A stretch of DNA of 55,712 bases. It comes from Planctomycetota bacterium (lineage in GTDB: Bacteria > Planctomycetota > UBA1135 > GCA-002686595). The notes under the pieces were generated by a model. The model was not told where the DNA came from and ran no database searches. It saw only the letters and a list, made by a program, of their open reading frames with translations. This document shows positions 6,882 to 15,251 of this stretch, in pieces. A program made the position numbers and the translations under genes. Each line of letters opens with the position of its first letter. Position 1 is the stretch's first letter. The stretch covers positions 1-55,712 of the forward strand of contig JAPLOF010000021.1 in the NCBI GenBank assembly GCA_026692665.1, given 5' to 3'.

Positions 6882-9317
6882 TCACCTCACCCAGATGATC
6901 CGCATCCCGCTCGTCATGTTGAACGTGGCCGGCGTGCAATACGCGGCTGCATTGCGATACCACGCCTGGTATCCGCGCCAACCGCCGTCGGCCGGCAGAA
7001 GGCCCTTCACGGAGATCGGCGCGTCGCCCGCTTCCGGATAGACGGCGACCCCAGCCGAAGCGGTCTTCGTCCCGATCCGGATCACCGTGCCCGAGATGCA
7101 GCGCAGACCGTCGCCGAACGCGGAGCCGGAAGCGGAGATGCCCGCGCCCTGGAAGAAGAGGCAACCCGCGGTCGGCGGGAGCCCGAACGCGGTCAGCGAG
7201 ACGTTGTCCGCGCTCAGCCACGGATTGCCCTGCTCGTAGAGGAACGCGCCGTTCGTGGCCGAGTTCGCGCAGCCGCGACCGCTCGTGCCGTAGTTGCCGC
7301 ACGGGCATGCGCTGCCGGTGCCGTCGCCGAAGCACGTGGCCTCGACGAGCGCCGGCTCGTAGTACGCGCCGACGTAGACGTCGCCGACGGTTCCGTAGCG
7401 CGGCCACGCGAGGCCGTAGTACGGGTAGCCCTGCGAGCTGTCGTTCATGCAGCCCGAGATCTGGCCCTGCACCGAGTCGGCCGTGGAGAAGTCGATGTTC
7501 TGGTGTGCCTCGTCCACGGTCACCGAGACACCATCCCAGTGCATGGCCGCCACGTACTGGTCGCGGTCGTACGGGTTCCCGGGGTACGTCTCGCAGTACG
7601 TGAGGACGAAACGCTGACCATTCGTGTCGACATCGGGGTAGTTCTGGTCCTCGTAGATCGCGCCGTACTCGCTCACGGAGATGTTGAGGCCGCCCACGGT
7701 CGTCCCGCCGACCAGCACGCGGCCCATGATGTCGAGGTCGCCATTGACGCGCGTGAAGGCCACCATCCACGGGCGCGGACCGACCGCGCCGTCGAGCAGG
7801 CTCGAAGCCGTGGGCAGGCTGTCGATCGCGGCGGTCGTGTCGATCGCGAAGGGCGCCGTCGCGATCGTGCCGTCCCAGTCGATCTGCGCGCCGTAGACGT
7901 CACCGGCAGTCAGCCCGCGCACCCACACGACGTTCCAGCGCTGCGTCTGGAACGGCTGGTGGCCGTCGGTCTTCGAGATCGTCGGGGAAACGTCGTCCGC
8001 GCCGCTGTTCTCGATGTACACCGGCCCGATGCCGAGCAGGGTCCCGTCCCAGTCGATCAGGCGCCCGTGCACGTCGCGGTCGGTCGGCGAGTAGTTGCGC
8101 TGCCAGACGACGAAGAAGTACGTCGGCCCGAGCAGCGTCGGATCGCCGCCGACGTCTGCGCTGCTGCAGTCGCCGCCCGAGCTGTCCTGGACGAGCACCT
8201 GCGCGAAGGCGTTCGTCGTGTGGGCGTAGTGCGCCCGCGCCATGATCCGCCCCGACGTCTCGTACGCGCTCGAGACCGTGAGGAACGTGTCGTGCAGCGC
8301 GTTGTAGGCGATCTTGGGCATCAGCCAGCGCGCGGTCGTGTAGTCGACCCAGTAGCCGGTGCCCGCGACGGGCTGGCCGTAGTAGATGTCCTGCGCCCAG
8401 ACGTCGACGTCGTTCCCGCTGAAGTAGTACTGGTACACGGCGCACCACGTGCCCGCCGAGCTCGAGTTCGCGATGTCCGGCGCCCCGGCGGTGTTGGCGC
8501 TCGTCTCCCACGCGTAGGACGAGTACACGGGATCGATCACGAGCGGGTAGCGCGCCTCCGCGCTGAACGCCGACGGCAGGTGGATCGCGATGCGACCGGC
8601 ATCGAGACGCGTCGCGAGCTCGAGGCGCCGCCCTCCGGCATCGATCGCGACGGCGCTGGTCATGCGCACGCCGCCGTGCGGACCGTCGAACTCGAGTCCC
8701 TGCGCGGTCGCGCGCGGCGCGAGCTCGGTCTCGAACGCGAGGCCCAGCTCGACGTCGCCCGCGGGCCGCGCGTCGAACACGAACGTCTGCTCGGCCGACT
8801 CGAGGCCCAGATGCCAGACCTCGCGGACGCCGCCGCGGTCGATGGTCACGTCGTCGCCCGAGCGCGCGAGCTCGCCGCGCTCGAGCGCGATCGGCGCACC
8901 GCCGACCGTGAACGACGCCAGCTCGACCGCCAGCGGGAAGTTGTGCGGCGCACGCGAACCCAGGAATGGGATGTAGGTCGCACCGTCCCCGTCGAAGCGG
9001 GCCTTGTACGTGCGGCCGCGCACCCACAGCGCGCCGTCGCCGGGCTCGTCGAAGCGCACGCTCGAGAAGTCGGGCGCGAACCCGGGCGCGGCCTCGCCGG
9101 CCGGCGGAACCACCTTCGGCGGCAACGCCGCGCGCGCGGGCACGCCCGCGGGGATCCCGCGCACGGGAGCCGCCTCGCGCGGGCCGTCGAGCACCGCTGC
9201 GGGCGTCTTGACGTCGGGCAGGAACGGCAGCGGTCGCGGGACCTTGACGCTTTGCGCCGAAGCGAAGCCCGTCGACGCGAGCAGGAACAGGGGCAGGACG
9301 AGGGAGGAGGACTTCAA
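6882..9317 (-). CDS. Large secreted protein with CFGDG/CPCGN C-terminal domain
   Basis: An 811-residue protein starting at TTG 9317. A signal peptide (MKSSSLVLPLFLLASTGFASAQ) opens it. Residues about 80-260 are beta-rich (FDEPGDGALWVRGRTYKARF ...) and end in a YPLVIDPVYSS motif seen before repeat regions of secreted bacterial proteins. Residues 265-655 contain spaced strands with repeated IDWDGT (three times) and DVDVWAQD-like elements, suggesting a propeller-like or repeat fold; this is inference. Residues 662-811 are the shared domain: CFGDGTGSACPCGN, GRGCANS, LFFQG, FGDGLRC, RIGTK, YPEAGD, ISVKG, YQAWYRN, YC, IIWVR. No catalytic motif was recognised. It stands alone, divergent from the RsbRD-type kinase. 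Confidence 0.8.
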   Translation of the reverse strand: MKSSSLVLPLFLLASTGFASAQSVKVPRPLPFLPDVKTPAAVLDGPREAAPVRGIPAGVPARAALPPKVVPPAGEAAPGFAPDFSSVRFDEPGDGALWVRGRTYKARFDGDGATYIPFLGSRAPHNFPLAVELASFTVGGAPIALERGELARSGDDVTIDRGGVREVWHLGLESAEQTFVFDARPAGDVELGLAFETELAPRATAQGLEFDGPHGGVRMTSAVAIDAGGRRLELATRLDAGRIAIHLPSAFSAEARYPLVIDPVYSSYAWETSANTAGAPDIANSSSAGTWCAVYQYYFSGNDVDVWAQDIYYGQPVAGTGYWVDYTTARWLMPKIAYNALHDTFLTVSSAYETSGRIMARAHYAHTTNAFAQVLVQDSSGGDCSSADVGGDPTLLGPTYFFVVWQRNYSPTDRDVHGRLIDWDGTLLGIGPVYIENSGADDVSPTISKTDGHQPFQTQRWNVVWVRGLTAGDVYGAQIDWDGTIATAPFAIDTTAAIDSLPTASSLLDGAVGPRPWMVAFTRVNGDLDIMGRVLVGGTTVGGLNISVSEYGAIYEDQNYPDVDTNGQRFVLTYCETYPGNPYDRDQYVAAMHWDGVSVTVDEAHQNIDFSTADSVQGQISGCMNDSSQGYPYYGLAWPRYGTVGDVYVGAYYEPALVEATCFGDGTGSACPCGNYGTSGRGCANSATNGAFLYEQGNPWLSADNVSLTAFGLPPTAGCLFFQGAGISASGSAFGDGLRCISGTVIRIGTKTASAGVAVYPEAGDAPISVKGLLPADGGWRGYQAWYRNAAAYCTPATFNMTSGMRIIWVR

Positions 9318-9644
9318 GGGGTGCGCTCTCGGGCTTCTCGGGACACTGCGGGGCGGAGGACGTGTGGCCAGAGGCGCCGGGGCGCCGGCACTTTCCGGAG
9401 AAGTCCCGCGAATCGGAGAAAAGCCGCCGAACGGCCCGGGCGCCCGGCATCAGCCTGCCTCGGGCGCGCGCGAGGCCGCGACCCGCGGCAGGCGGCGCAG
9501 GCGCGGGCGCGCGCGCGGGCCCCGGTCCAGAGTCGTCGAGTTGTGCCATGATGCCGGTCCGGTCGGCGACCCCCGGGCGGATCCACGGACGCAGGGGTCC
9601 GCGACCGCGCGCAGTCTCCGCGCGACCTGAGGAAGGACACGACC
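9318..9644. other. Divergent intergenic region without a gene
   Basis: This stretch separates a minus-strand secreted-protein gene from a plus-strand kinase gene and should hold both promoters. It contains alternating GC tracts (around 9465-9530) and no convincing -10/-35 pair or coding frame. The only clear signal is a Shine-Dalgarno, GAGGAAGG at 9629-9636, serving the gene that follows. Confidence 0.5.
9629..9636 (+). promoter_or_regulatory. Strong Shine-Dalgarno that decides an ATC start
   Basis: GAGGAAGG ends 8 nt before ATC 9645. The only conventional in-frame start before the conserved protein sequence is lost is GTG 9720, 75 nt further on and without such a site. Confidence 0.5.
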
Positions 9645-10772
9645 ATCACCCAACTCTTCAGGATCGCGAAGCTGATCCAGCAGGAGCGCGAGAACCTGCT
9701 CGCGCGCTGGCGCGCGCAGGTGCGTGAGCTGCCGTCGGCCAGGAACCTCGACACGCCGACGCTCACGGACCACGTGCCCATGCTCATCGACGAGCTGACG
9801 GCGGCGCTGTTCAAGCAGTCCACGGAGACGATCGCCGAAGCACTCGTCGAGGCCAGCCCCCCGATCCACGGCGTGCAGCGGCTCGTGGACGGCTACGACA
9901 TCGACGAGATCGTCGCCGAGTACAACATCCTGCGCGGTTGCATCCACGACCTCGCCGACGAGCACGGCCTGACGATGCAGGGCCGTCCGTTCCACATCCT
10001 GAACCGCGTGCTCGACGGCGCGATCGGCGCGGCGGTTCAGGCCTACGCGACGCAGCAGGCGCTCGAGGTCCAGCAGCGGCGCCAGGAGTACCTCGCGTTC
10101 GTCGCGCACGACCTGCGCACGCCGCTGAACGCCATCTCGCTCGCCACGCGGGTGTTCGAGCTGACGTGGAATCGACCCGACCATCGCTCGGAGAGCGAGC
10201 AGATGCTGAAGAGCCTGCGCCGCAACGTGAAGTACCTCGACGCGCTCGTGGCGAAGGTGATCGAGGAGAACACGGGCCTGGCCACCGAGACCGGTGTGCG
10301 GCTCGAGCGACGCTCGTTCGACTTGTGGCCGCTCGTCGAGGGGCTGACCCACGACCTCCATCCCGTCGCGGGAACGGCCTCGACGAAGCTCGTCAACCGC
10401 GTCCCCGAGGACCTGGTCATCGACGCGGACGCGAGCCTCCTGCGCCGCATCTTCCAGAACCTGATCGCCAACGCGATCCGCTACACGCCGCGCGGGACGG
10501 TCGAGATCGGCGCGCGCGACATGTCTCCGGAAGGCGGCGTCGTCTGCTGGGTGCGCGACGACGGCGCCGGAGTGCCGGCGGACCGGCTCGACAAGATCTT
10601 CGACGCGCACGAGAGCGACGCGCAGAAGTCGGACGCCTCGGGCACGGGCCTGGGCCTCGCGATCGTGAAGACGTTCGTCGAAGCGCACGACGGCCAGGTG
10701 ACCGTCGAGAGCACGGAAGGCGCCGGCACGACGTTCACGTTCTCGATCCCGGCGCGGAAGGTACGGCGCTGA
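9645..10772 (+). CDS. Histidine kinase with RsbRD-type N-terminal domain; probable ATC start
   Basis: A 375-residue protein if begun at ATC 9645; 350 residues from GTG 9720. The N-terminal part (TQLFRIAKLIQQERENLLARW ... TDHVPMLIDELTAAL ... VDGYDIDEIVAEYNILRGCI) matches the RsbRD N-terminal sensor domain, and starting at GTG 9720 would cut off its first helix. HisKA follows with YLAFVAHDLRTPLNAI (His155 in the long form), then HATPase_c: N box NLIANAIRY, DDGAGVPAD, GTGLGLAIVK and GAGTTFTFSIP. There is no transmembrane segment, so it is a cytoplasmic sensor kinase; no response regulator gene is adjacent. The ATC could be a rare start codon or a single-base error for ATG. The signal sensed is unknown. 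Confidence 0.8.
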   Translation: MTQLFRIAKLIQQERENLLARWRAQVRELPSARNLDTPTLTDHVPMLIDELTAALFKQSTETIAEALVEASPPIHGVQRLVDGYDIDEIVAEYNILRGCIHDLADEHGLTMQGRPFHILNRVLDGAIGAAVQAYATQQALEVQQRRQEYLAFVAHDLRTPLNAISLATRVFELTWNRPDHRSESEQMLKSLRRNVKYLDALVAKVIEENTGLATETGVRLERRSFDLWPLVEGLTHDLHPVAGTASTKLVNRVPEDLVIDADASLLRRIFQNLIANAIRYTPRGTVEIGARDMSPEGGVVCWVRDDGAGVPADRLDKIFDAHESDAQKSDASGTGLGLAIVKTFVEAHDGQVTVESTEGAGTTFTFSIPARKVRR

Positions 10773-10819
10773 CCCGGGGCGGATCAGCGAGGCTTCGCCT
10801 CGCGCGCGTCGGATGCCGC

Positions 10820-10825
10820 TAGCAT
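10820..10825 (+). promoter_or_regulatory. TANNNT -10-like hexamer (TAGCAT), 9 nt before start
   Basis: TAGCAT precedes ATG 10835 by 9 nt, compatible with a transcript that begins within a few bases of the start codon. Confidence 0.35.
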
Positions 10826-10834
10826 CGAGCACCC

Positions 10835-11317
10835 ATGGCAGGACCGTCCAAGCCCGTCTGGAAGACCTGCCTCGGCATCGGCTGCGCGGTCCTGCTCCTG
10901 ATGGGCTTGGTCGCGGGCGTGATCGTCGCGCTGAACTGGGGCACGATCTCGGGCGGCGTGTCGAAGGCCAAGGCGACGTTTTCCGGCCTGCTGGACGTGC
11001 AGGCCGCGGTGCGCGCGCACACCGGCGCGCGCGAGGTCAAGGTGCACCTGAACTCGACCACCGGCGTCGAGGGCGCGACGCTGCTGATCGAGATCGAGGG
11101 CGGCGACTTCTTCGCTTCCGCGGATCCCGGGGCGCCCGGCGCGCGGGAGAAGGCGCTGGCCGTGGCCGTGGTCGCGCGCGACGCGCTGCCGCCAGGAACG
11201 GCCTACGCGCGCTACGAGATCGTGCACACCTCGAGCCTGAAGGTGGGCCTCACCGTCACGACGTCGCAGCGCTACGTGTTCGAGAACGGCGATCTGCCGC
11301 CGCCCGGACCGCGCTGA
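10835..11317 (+). CDS. Single-pass membrane protein of unknown function
   Basis: A 160-residue protein. A cytoplasmic leader (MAGPSKPVWK) precedes one long hydrophobic segment (residues 11-34, CLGIGCAVLLLMGLVAGVIV). The rest is predicted outside: a helix (SKAKATFSGLLDVQAAVRAHTGAREVKVHL), a strand region (TLLIEIEGGDFF), a helix with many Ala and Arg, and a final strand pair (YEIVHTSSLKVGLTVTTSQRYVF). No known domain was recognised. It lies 62 nt after the kinase and 62 nt before the ABC-F gene. Confidence 0.7.
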   Translation: MAGPSKPVWKTCLGIGCAVLLLMGLVAGVIVALNWGTISGGVSKAKATFSGLLDVQAAVRAHTGAREVKVHLNSTTGVEGATLLIEIEGGDFFASADPGAPGAREKALAVAVVARDALPPGTAYARYEIVHTSSLKVGLTVTTSQRYVFENGDLPPPGPR

Positions 11318-11362
11318 TCGCGGCCGTCGGGAATCGGGCGCCCGTCCGCGGCGCGGCGCGAG

Positions 11363-11368
11363 TATCCT
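11363..11368 (+). promoter_or_regulatory. TANNNT -10-like hexamer (TATCCT), 11 nt before start
   Basis: TATCCT lies 11 nt before ATG 11380 of the ABC-F gene. A short leader of a few bases is expected. Confidence 0.35.
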
Positions 11369-11379
11369 CTTCGCCCTCC

Positions 11380-13323
11380 ATGACGATCCTGACGCTCGAA
11401 AACGTCCAGAAGCACTTCGGCGCGCAGGCCGTCCTGCGCGGGGCGAGCCTCCGTATCGCCGCGGGCGAGAAGATCGGGATGGTCGGCCGCAACGGCGGCG
11501 GCAAGACGACGCTCCTGCGGCTGATCGAGAGGCTCGACCAGCCCGATTGGGGCGCGGTGCTGATCCCGCCCGGGATCCGCGTCGCGCACGTCACGCAGCG
11601 GCCCGAGTTCCCGCCCGGCACCACGGTGCGCCAATGGGTCGAGTCGGGCCTGGACGAGCTGCACGCGACCATGAAGGAGCTGGACGAGGTCAACCACGCC
11701 ACGAGCGAGGCCTCGGGGGAGGACCTCGAGCGCCTGATGAAGCGCCACGACGTCCTGTCGGAGCGCATCGACCACCTGGGCGGCTGGGACACGGGACGGC
11801 GCGTCGAGACGGTGCTCTCCGGCATCGGCCTCGCCGAGGCGTTCTGGGACCGCGAGGCGCGCACGCTGTCGGGCGGCGAGAAGAGCCGCACGGCGCTCGC
11901 GCGCGAGCTCGTCGCGGGCAGCGACCTCCTGCTGCTCGACGAACCGACGAACCACCTGGACCTCGAGGGCATCGAGTGGCTGGAGGCGTTCCTGCACGAG
12001 CTCAAGAGCGCGGTGCTCGTCGTCAGCCACGACCGCCGGCTGCTGGCGCGCGCCGTGGATTCGATCGTGGAGCTCGAGCGCGGCGAGCTGTCGCGCTATC
12101 CGGGCAACTACGACCGCTATGTCGAGATCAAGGAGGAGCGCCACACCTCCGAGCTGCGCGCGTTCGAGCAGCAGCAGGATTTCCTGCGCAAGGAAGAGCA
12201 GTTCATCCGCCAGCACATGGGCAGCCAGCGCACGGCCGAGGCGAAAGGCCGGCAGAAGAAGCTCGAGAACATCGAGCGGCTCCAGAAGCCGTTCCACGAC
12301 GTGCGCAAGCCCGTGATCCGGCCGCCGAAGGCCGACCGCGCGGGCGAGATGGTGCTCGAGGCGCGCAATCTCTCCGGCGGGTACGGCGCGAAGACGATCT
12401 TCGCCGGCGCGAGCTTCCGCATCGCGCGCGGCGAGCGCATCGGCATCGTCGGACGCAACGGCGCGGGCAAGACGACGCTCCTGCGCATCCTGGCTGGGCG
12501 CGCGCAACCGATGGGCGGCGAGCTCGACTTCGGCCACCGCGCGGCGTGCGGCTACCACGACCAGGACACGAGCGCCCTCTCCGAGGACGCGACGCCTTTC
12601 ATCACGATGCGCCGCGCGTGGCCGCAGCTCACCGACCAGGAGATCCGCGACCACCTGGCGAAGTTCCTGTTCCGCGGGAACGACGTGGACGCGGAGATCC
12701 GGACGCTCTCCGGCGGCGAGCGCGCCCGTCTGTGCCTCGCGCGGCTCGTGCTGTCGAACCCGAGTTGGATGGCGATGGACGAGCCGACGAACCACCTGGA
12801 CCTCTCGGCGCGGACGGCGCTCGAGGAGATGCTGGGCGAGTACCAGGGAGCGCTGGTCGTCGTCAGCCACGACCGCGAGTTCCTGGACGGCCTGTGCAAC
12901 GTGATCCTCGAGGTCGACCGCGGGACCGTGACGAAGTTCGAGGGGAATTACTCGGCTTGGCGCCGAGCGAAGCTCTCCGCTTCGGAGGACGCGAAGTCCG
13001 TGTCCCGAGCGGCGGCGATCGCGGCGAAGCCCGCGCAGAAACCTGCGCTGAAATCCGCGCAGAAGCCGGCCCCCAAGGCGGTGACCAAGACCGAGGAGCC
13101 CAAGAAGTCCGCCGCGCCGGGCAAGGTCCGCAACCCGTGGGCGTTCGAGAAGCTCGAGAAGAAGATCATCACGCTCGAGGCCGAGCTGAAGACGCTGCAG
13201 GACTCGCTCGCGACCGAGGAAGTCTGGCGCGATTCGCAGAAGCTCAAGGACACCCAGATGCGCGCGGCCGAGGTCGAACGCGACCTGGCCGAGGCGAATC
13301 ACGAATGGGAGAACTGGGGCTAG
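11380..13323 (+). CDS. ABC-F family ATPase (Uup/EttA-like)
   Basis: A 647-residue protein with two ABC cassettes and no membrane domain. The first has Walker A GRNGGGKT, signature LSGGEKSRTALARELV and Walker B LLLLDEPTNHLDLEG. The second has GRNGAGKT, LSGGERARLCLARLV and WMAMDEPTNHLDLS. The linker between them (EERHTSELRAFEQQQDFLRKEE ...) is the long charged ABC-F P-site tRNA interaction motif. The C-terminus carries a Lys/Ala/Pro linker with short repeats (AKPAQKPALKSAQKPAPK) and a coiled coil (EKLEKKIITLEAELKTLQ) like the Uup C-terminal domain, which binds nucleic acid in known cases. ABC-F proteins act on stalled ribosomes or antibiotic targets. The exact subtype cannot be settled, though the coiled-coil tail favours Uup. 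Confidence 0.88.
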   Translation: MTILTLENVQKHFGAQAVLRGASLRIAAGEKIGMVGRNGGGKTTLLRLIERLDQPDWGAVLIPPGIRVAHVTQRPEFPPGTTVRQWVESGLDELHATMKELDEVNHATSEASGEDLERLMKRHDVLSERIDHLGGWDTGRRVETVLSGIGLAEAFWDREARTLSGGEKSRTALARELVAGSDLLLLDEPTNHLDLEGIEWLEAFLHELKSAVLVVSHDRRLLARAVDSIVELERGELSRYPGNYDRYVEIKEERHTSELRAFEQQQDFLRKEEQFIRQHMGSQRTAEAKGRQKKLENIERLQKPFHDVRKPVIRPPKADRAGEMVLEARNLSGGYGAKTIFAGASFRIARGERIGIVGRNGAGKTTLLRILAGRAQPMGGELDFGHRAACGYHDQDTSALSEDATPFITMRRAWPQLTDQEIRDHLAKFLFRGNDVDAEIRTLSGGERARLCLARLVLSNPSWMAMDEPTNHLDLSARTALEEMLGEYQGALVVVSHDREFLDGLCNVILEVDRGTVTKFEGNYSAWRRAKLSASEDAKSVSRAAAIAAKPAQKPALKSAQKPAPKAVTKTEEPKKSAAPGKVRNPWAFEKLEKKIITLEAELKTLQDSLATEEVWRDSQKLKDTQMRAAEVERDLAEANHEWENWG

Positions 13324-13357
13324 CGGGACGGGAGGGCAGGATCCTCCCCCACTGCGC

Positions 13358-13363
13358 TAGCGT
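13358..13363 (+). promoter_or_regulatory. TANNNT -10-like hexamer (TAGCGT), 7 nt before start
   Basis: TAGCGT lies 7 nt before ATG 13371, the spacing expected for a leaderless transcript. Confidence 0.4.
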
Positions 13364-13370
13364 GTGGGCC

Positions 13371-13808
13371 ATGAAGGCCACACTGCCCTCGCTCCTCGGA
13401 TTCCTGGTCGCCGTCGCCGCGATGATCGCCCTGGTCGCAACGGAGAGCCTCTTCGGCACCGGCCCGATCTCCATCGGGATCCAGGTCGCGGCCTTCGCGC
13501 TGATGGCGTGGGCGCGGATCGTCTTCGGGGCGCGCAGCTTCCACGCGGCCGCCGGCCCGACCGCGGGCGGGCTCGTGACCACGGGGCCGTTCGCGTTCGT
13601 GCGCAACCCGATCTATGCCGCGGTCCTGCTCTTCACCTGGACTGGGGTGGCCGTGCACTTCTCGCCCCTGAGCGCAGCTCTCGGCCTCGTCGTGCTGATC
13701 GGGATGCTCACCCGCATCCACTTCGAGGAGCGATCGCTGCGTGCGCACTACCCGGACTACGCCGAGTACGAGCGCCGCGTGAAGCGTCTCGTCCCTTACG
13801 TGTTCTGA
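13371..13808 (+). CDS. Isoprenylcysteine carboxyl methyltransferase (ICMT/PEMT)-family membrane protein
   Basis: A 145-residue protein with hydrophobic segments at about 5-24, 32-50, 78-96 and 98-112. The family core is clear: GLVTTGPFAFVRNPIYAAVLL, in which the RNPxY motif precedes a helix pair, and EERSLRAHYPDYAEYERRVKRLVP, which forms the SAM-binding C-terminal region in ICMT structures. Bacterial members of this family methylate small or lipid-like substrates, mostly unknown; prenyl-protein substrates are not expected in bacteria. Confidence 0.82.
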   Translation: MKATLPSLLGFLVAVAAMIALVATESLFGTGPISIGIQVAAFALMAWARIVFGARSFHAAAGPTAGGLVTTGPFAFVRNPIYAAVLLFTWTGVAVHFSPLSAALGLVVLIGMLTRIHFEERSLRAHYPDYAEYERRVKRLVPYVF

Positions 13809-13862
13809 GCGCGCAGCTCGCCGCCACCGCCGCGCGATCGGGGAAGCGGAGCCGCTCTGCGG

Positions 13863-13868
13863 TAGGCT
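13863..13868 (+). promoter_or_regulatory. TANNNT -10-like hexamer (TAGGCT), 6 nt before start
   Basis: TAGGCT lies 6 nt before ATG 13875, the tightest spacing of the set and indicative of a leaderless message. Confidence 0.4.
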
Positions 13869-13874
13869 GAGTGC

Positions 13875-14123
13875 ATGGCGAACATGCGATCAGGAACGAT
13901 GTTGCGTGGCCTGCTCCTCGTCGTCGTGGGCCTCGCAGGGGCCTGCGCCGCGAAGCCGCCCGAGCCGATCCTCGTCCTCGAGAATCCGACGACCCACGAA
14001 CGCGCGAACTTCTACCGCGAGATCCCGTTCAAGGTCCCCGCGGACTACGACGAGGCGAAGCACATCGCCAGTTGGCGCGCGGAGCAGGAGCGCAAGGGCT
14101 ACACGGTGCAGGTCAAGCCCTGA
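13875..14123 (+). CDS. Small putative lipoprotein
   Basis: An 82-residue protein. The signal region MLRGLLLVVVGLAGACAA ends in a loose lipobox with Cys25. The mature part is polar (PTTHERANFYREIPFKVPADYDEAKHIASWRAEQERKGYTVQVKP), with a helix likely in the middle. No domain was recognised. ATG 13875 is favoured by the TAGGCT hexamer; in-frame ATGs at 13884 and 13899 would also leave a signal peptide. It is convergent with the MORN lipoprotein gene; the 93 nt between them show no strong hairpin. Confidence 0.65.
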   Translation: MANMRSGTMLRGLLLVVVGLAGACAAKPPEPILVLENPTTHERANFYREIPFKVPADYDEAKHIASWRAEQERKGYTVQVKP

Positions 14124-14216
14124 GCGATCGCGCGGGTCGACAGAACTCGCGCGCGGCTCCGACCGGGGGTGCCGGAAGAACTGGACCGAGAAGATGGAGC
14201 GGAGCGCAAGCGCGCT

Positions 14217-15251
14217 CTAGGACTGCACGCGCCGACCGTTCTCGAAGCGCGCGCGCTCCTTCTCGGTCCCGTCCGCGTTCCAGTACGTCCAGACGCCCTG
14301 GCACTTCCCGTCGACGTACTCGCCCTCGGAGGCCTTCGTGGTCCCGTCCGCGTGCCAGTGCACCCAGGTCCCGCTGGCGCGCCCGGCCGTGAACGAGCCT
14401 TCGTCGGACTTCGTCCCTTCGTCGCGCCAGTACGTCCAGGGGCCGTCTTCCTTGCCCGCGCGGAACGAGCCCTGCTGCACCGGCTTGCCGGTCGGCCCGG
14501 CGTACGTCCACGCGCCGTCCTCGAGCCCGTTCGCGTAGCTCCCCTCGCGCGCGACGGATCCGTCCTCGTTCCATGAGGTCCACGTTCCTTCGCGGCGGTC
14601 GTCCCGGTACGCGCCGAGGCTCGCGGCGGTGCCGTTCTTGTGCCACGTGCGCCACGTGCCCTGCTTCAGGCCCTTCGTGTAGGTGCCCTCCTCGGCAGCG
14701 CGGCCCTCCTCGTCCCACCAGCTCCACACGCCGTTCTGGTGTCCGTCGACGAACTCGCCGCGCGTCCGCTGGCGGCTGTTCGAGGGCCAGAAATAGGTCC
14801 AGTCCCCACGCGGGACTCCGGCCTCGAAGGAGCCGGTCTGCACGCAGCGGCCGTTCTCGCGGTAGAAGCGCCAGGGACCTTGCGGTTGGCCGCGCACGTA
14901 CGCGCCCTCGGCCTCGATGCGCGTGCTCGGGTACCAGTAGGTCCACGCGCCGTGCTTCTCGCCCGCGAAGTACTCGCCGGCCGAGTCGGGCTCGCCGGTC
15001 TGGTGGAACGTGCGCGCGGCACCTTCCGCGATCCAGGTGCCGTCGTCGAGCCGGTGCTCGGTGCGCTCGACGCGCGTCTTGCCGCTGCGGTATTTCTCGA
15101 CGACCACGCGCGTCGTCGCCTCCGGCGCGGGAGCGGCGACCGGCGCGGCGACCGCGTCGGGTCGCGGCGCGGGTTCGCGCGCCGCCGGACTCTGGCACGC
15201 GGCCACGGATAGGCCGACGAACGCCAGGGCGAGGACGCGGCGCGAGTCCAT
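14217..15251 (-). CDS. MORN-repeat (YwqK-like) lipoprotein
   Basis: A 344-residue protein. The signal peptide MDSRRVLALAFVGLSVAAC has a lipobox ending at Cys19. A Pro/Ala-rich linker follows (residues 20-48). From about residue 60 to the end there are about ten repeats of 22-27 residues with the pattern G-x-W-x-x-W ... G-x-Y-x-x-G-x-x-x-G, the MORN_2/YwqK variant. MORN-like repeats form extended beta-sheets that serve as scaffolds or bind partners. The ATG overlaps the stop of the DUF1501 gene (TGATG), which implies translational coupling and a shared transcript with the DUF1800/DUF1501 pair. Its role with that pair is unknown. Confidence 0.85.
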   Translation of the reverse strand: MDSRRVLALAFVGLSVAACQSPAAREPAPRPDAVAAPVAAPAPEATTRVVVEKYRSGKTRVERTEHRLDDGTWIAEGAARTFHQTGEPDSAGEYFAGEKHGAWTYWYPSTRIEAEGAYVRGQPQGPWRFYRENGRCVQTGSFEAGVPRGDWTYFWPSNSRQRTRGEFVDGHQNGVWSWWDEEGRAAEEGTYTKGLKQGTWRTWHKNGTAASLGAYRDDRREGTWTSWNEDGSVAREGSYANGLEDGAWTYAGPTGKPVQQGSFRAGKEDGPWTYWRDEGTKSDEGSFTAGRASGTWVHWHADGTTKASEGEYVDGKCQGVWTYWNADGTEKERARFENGRRVQS

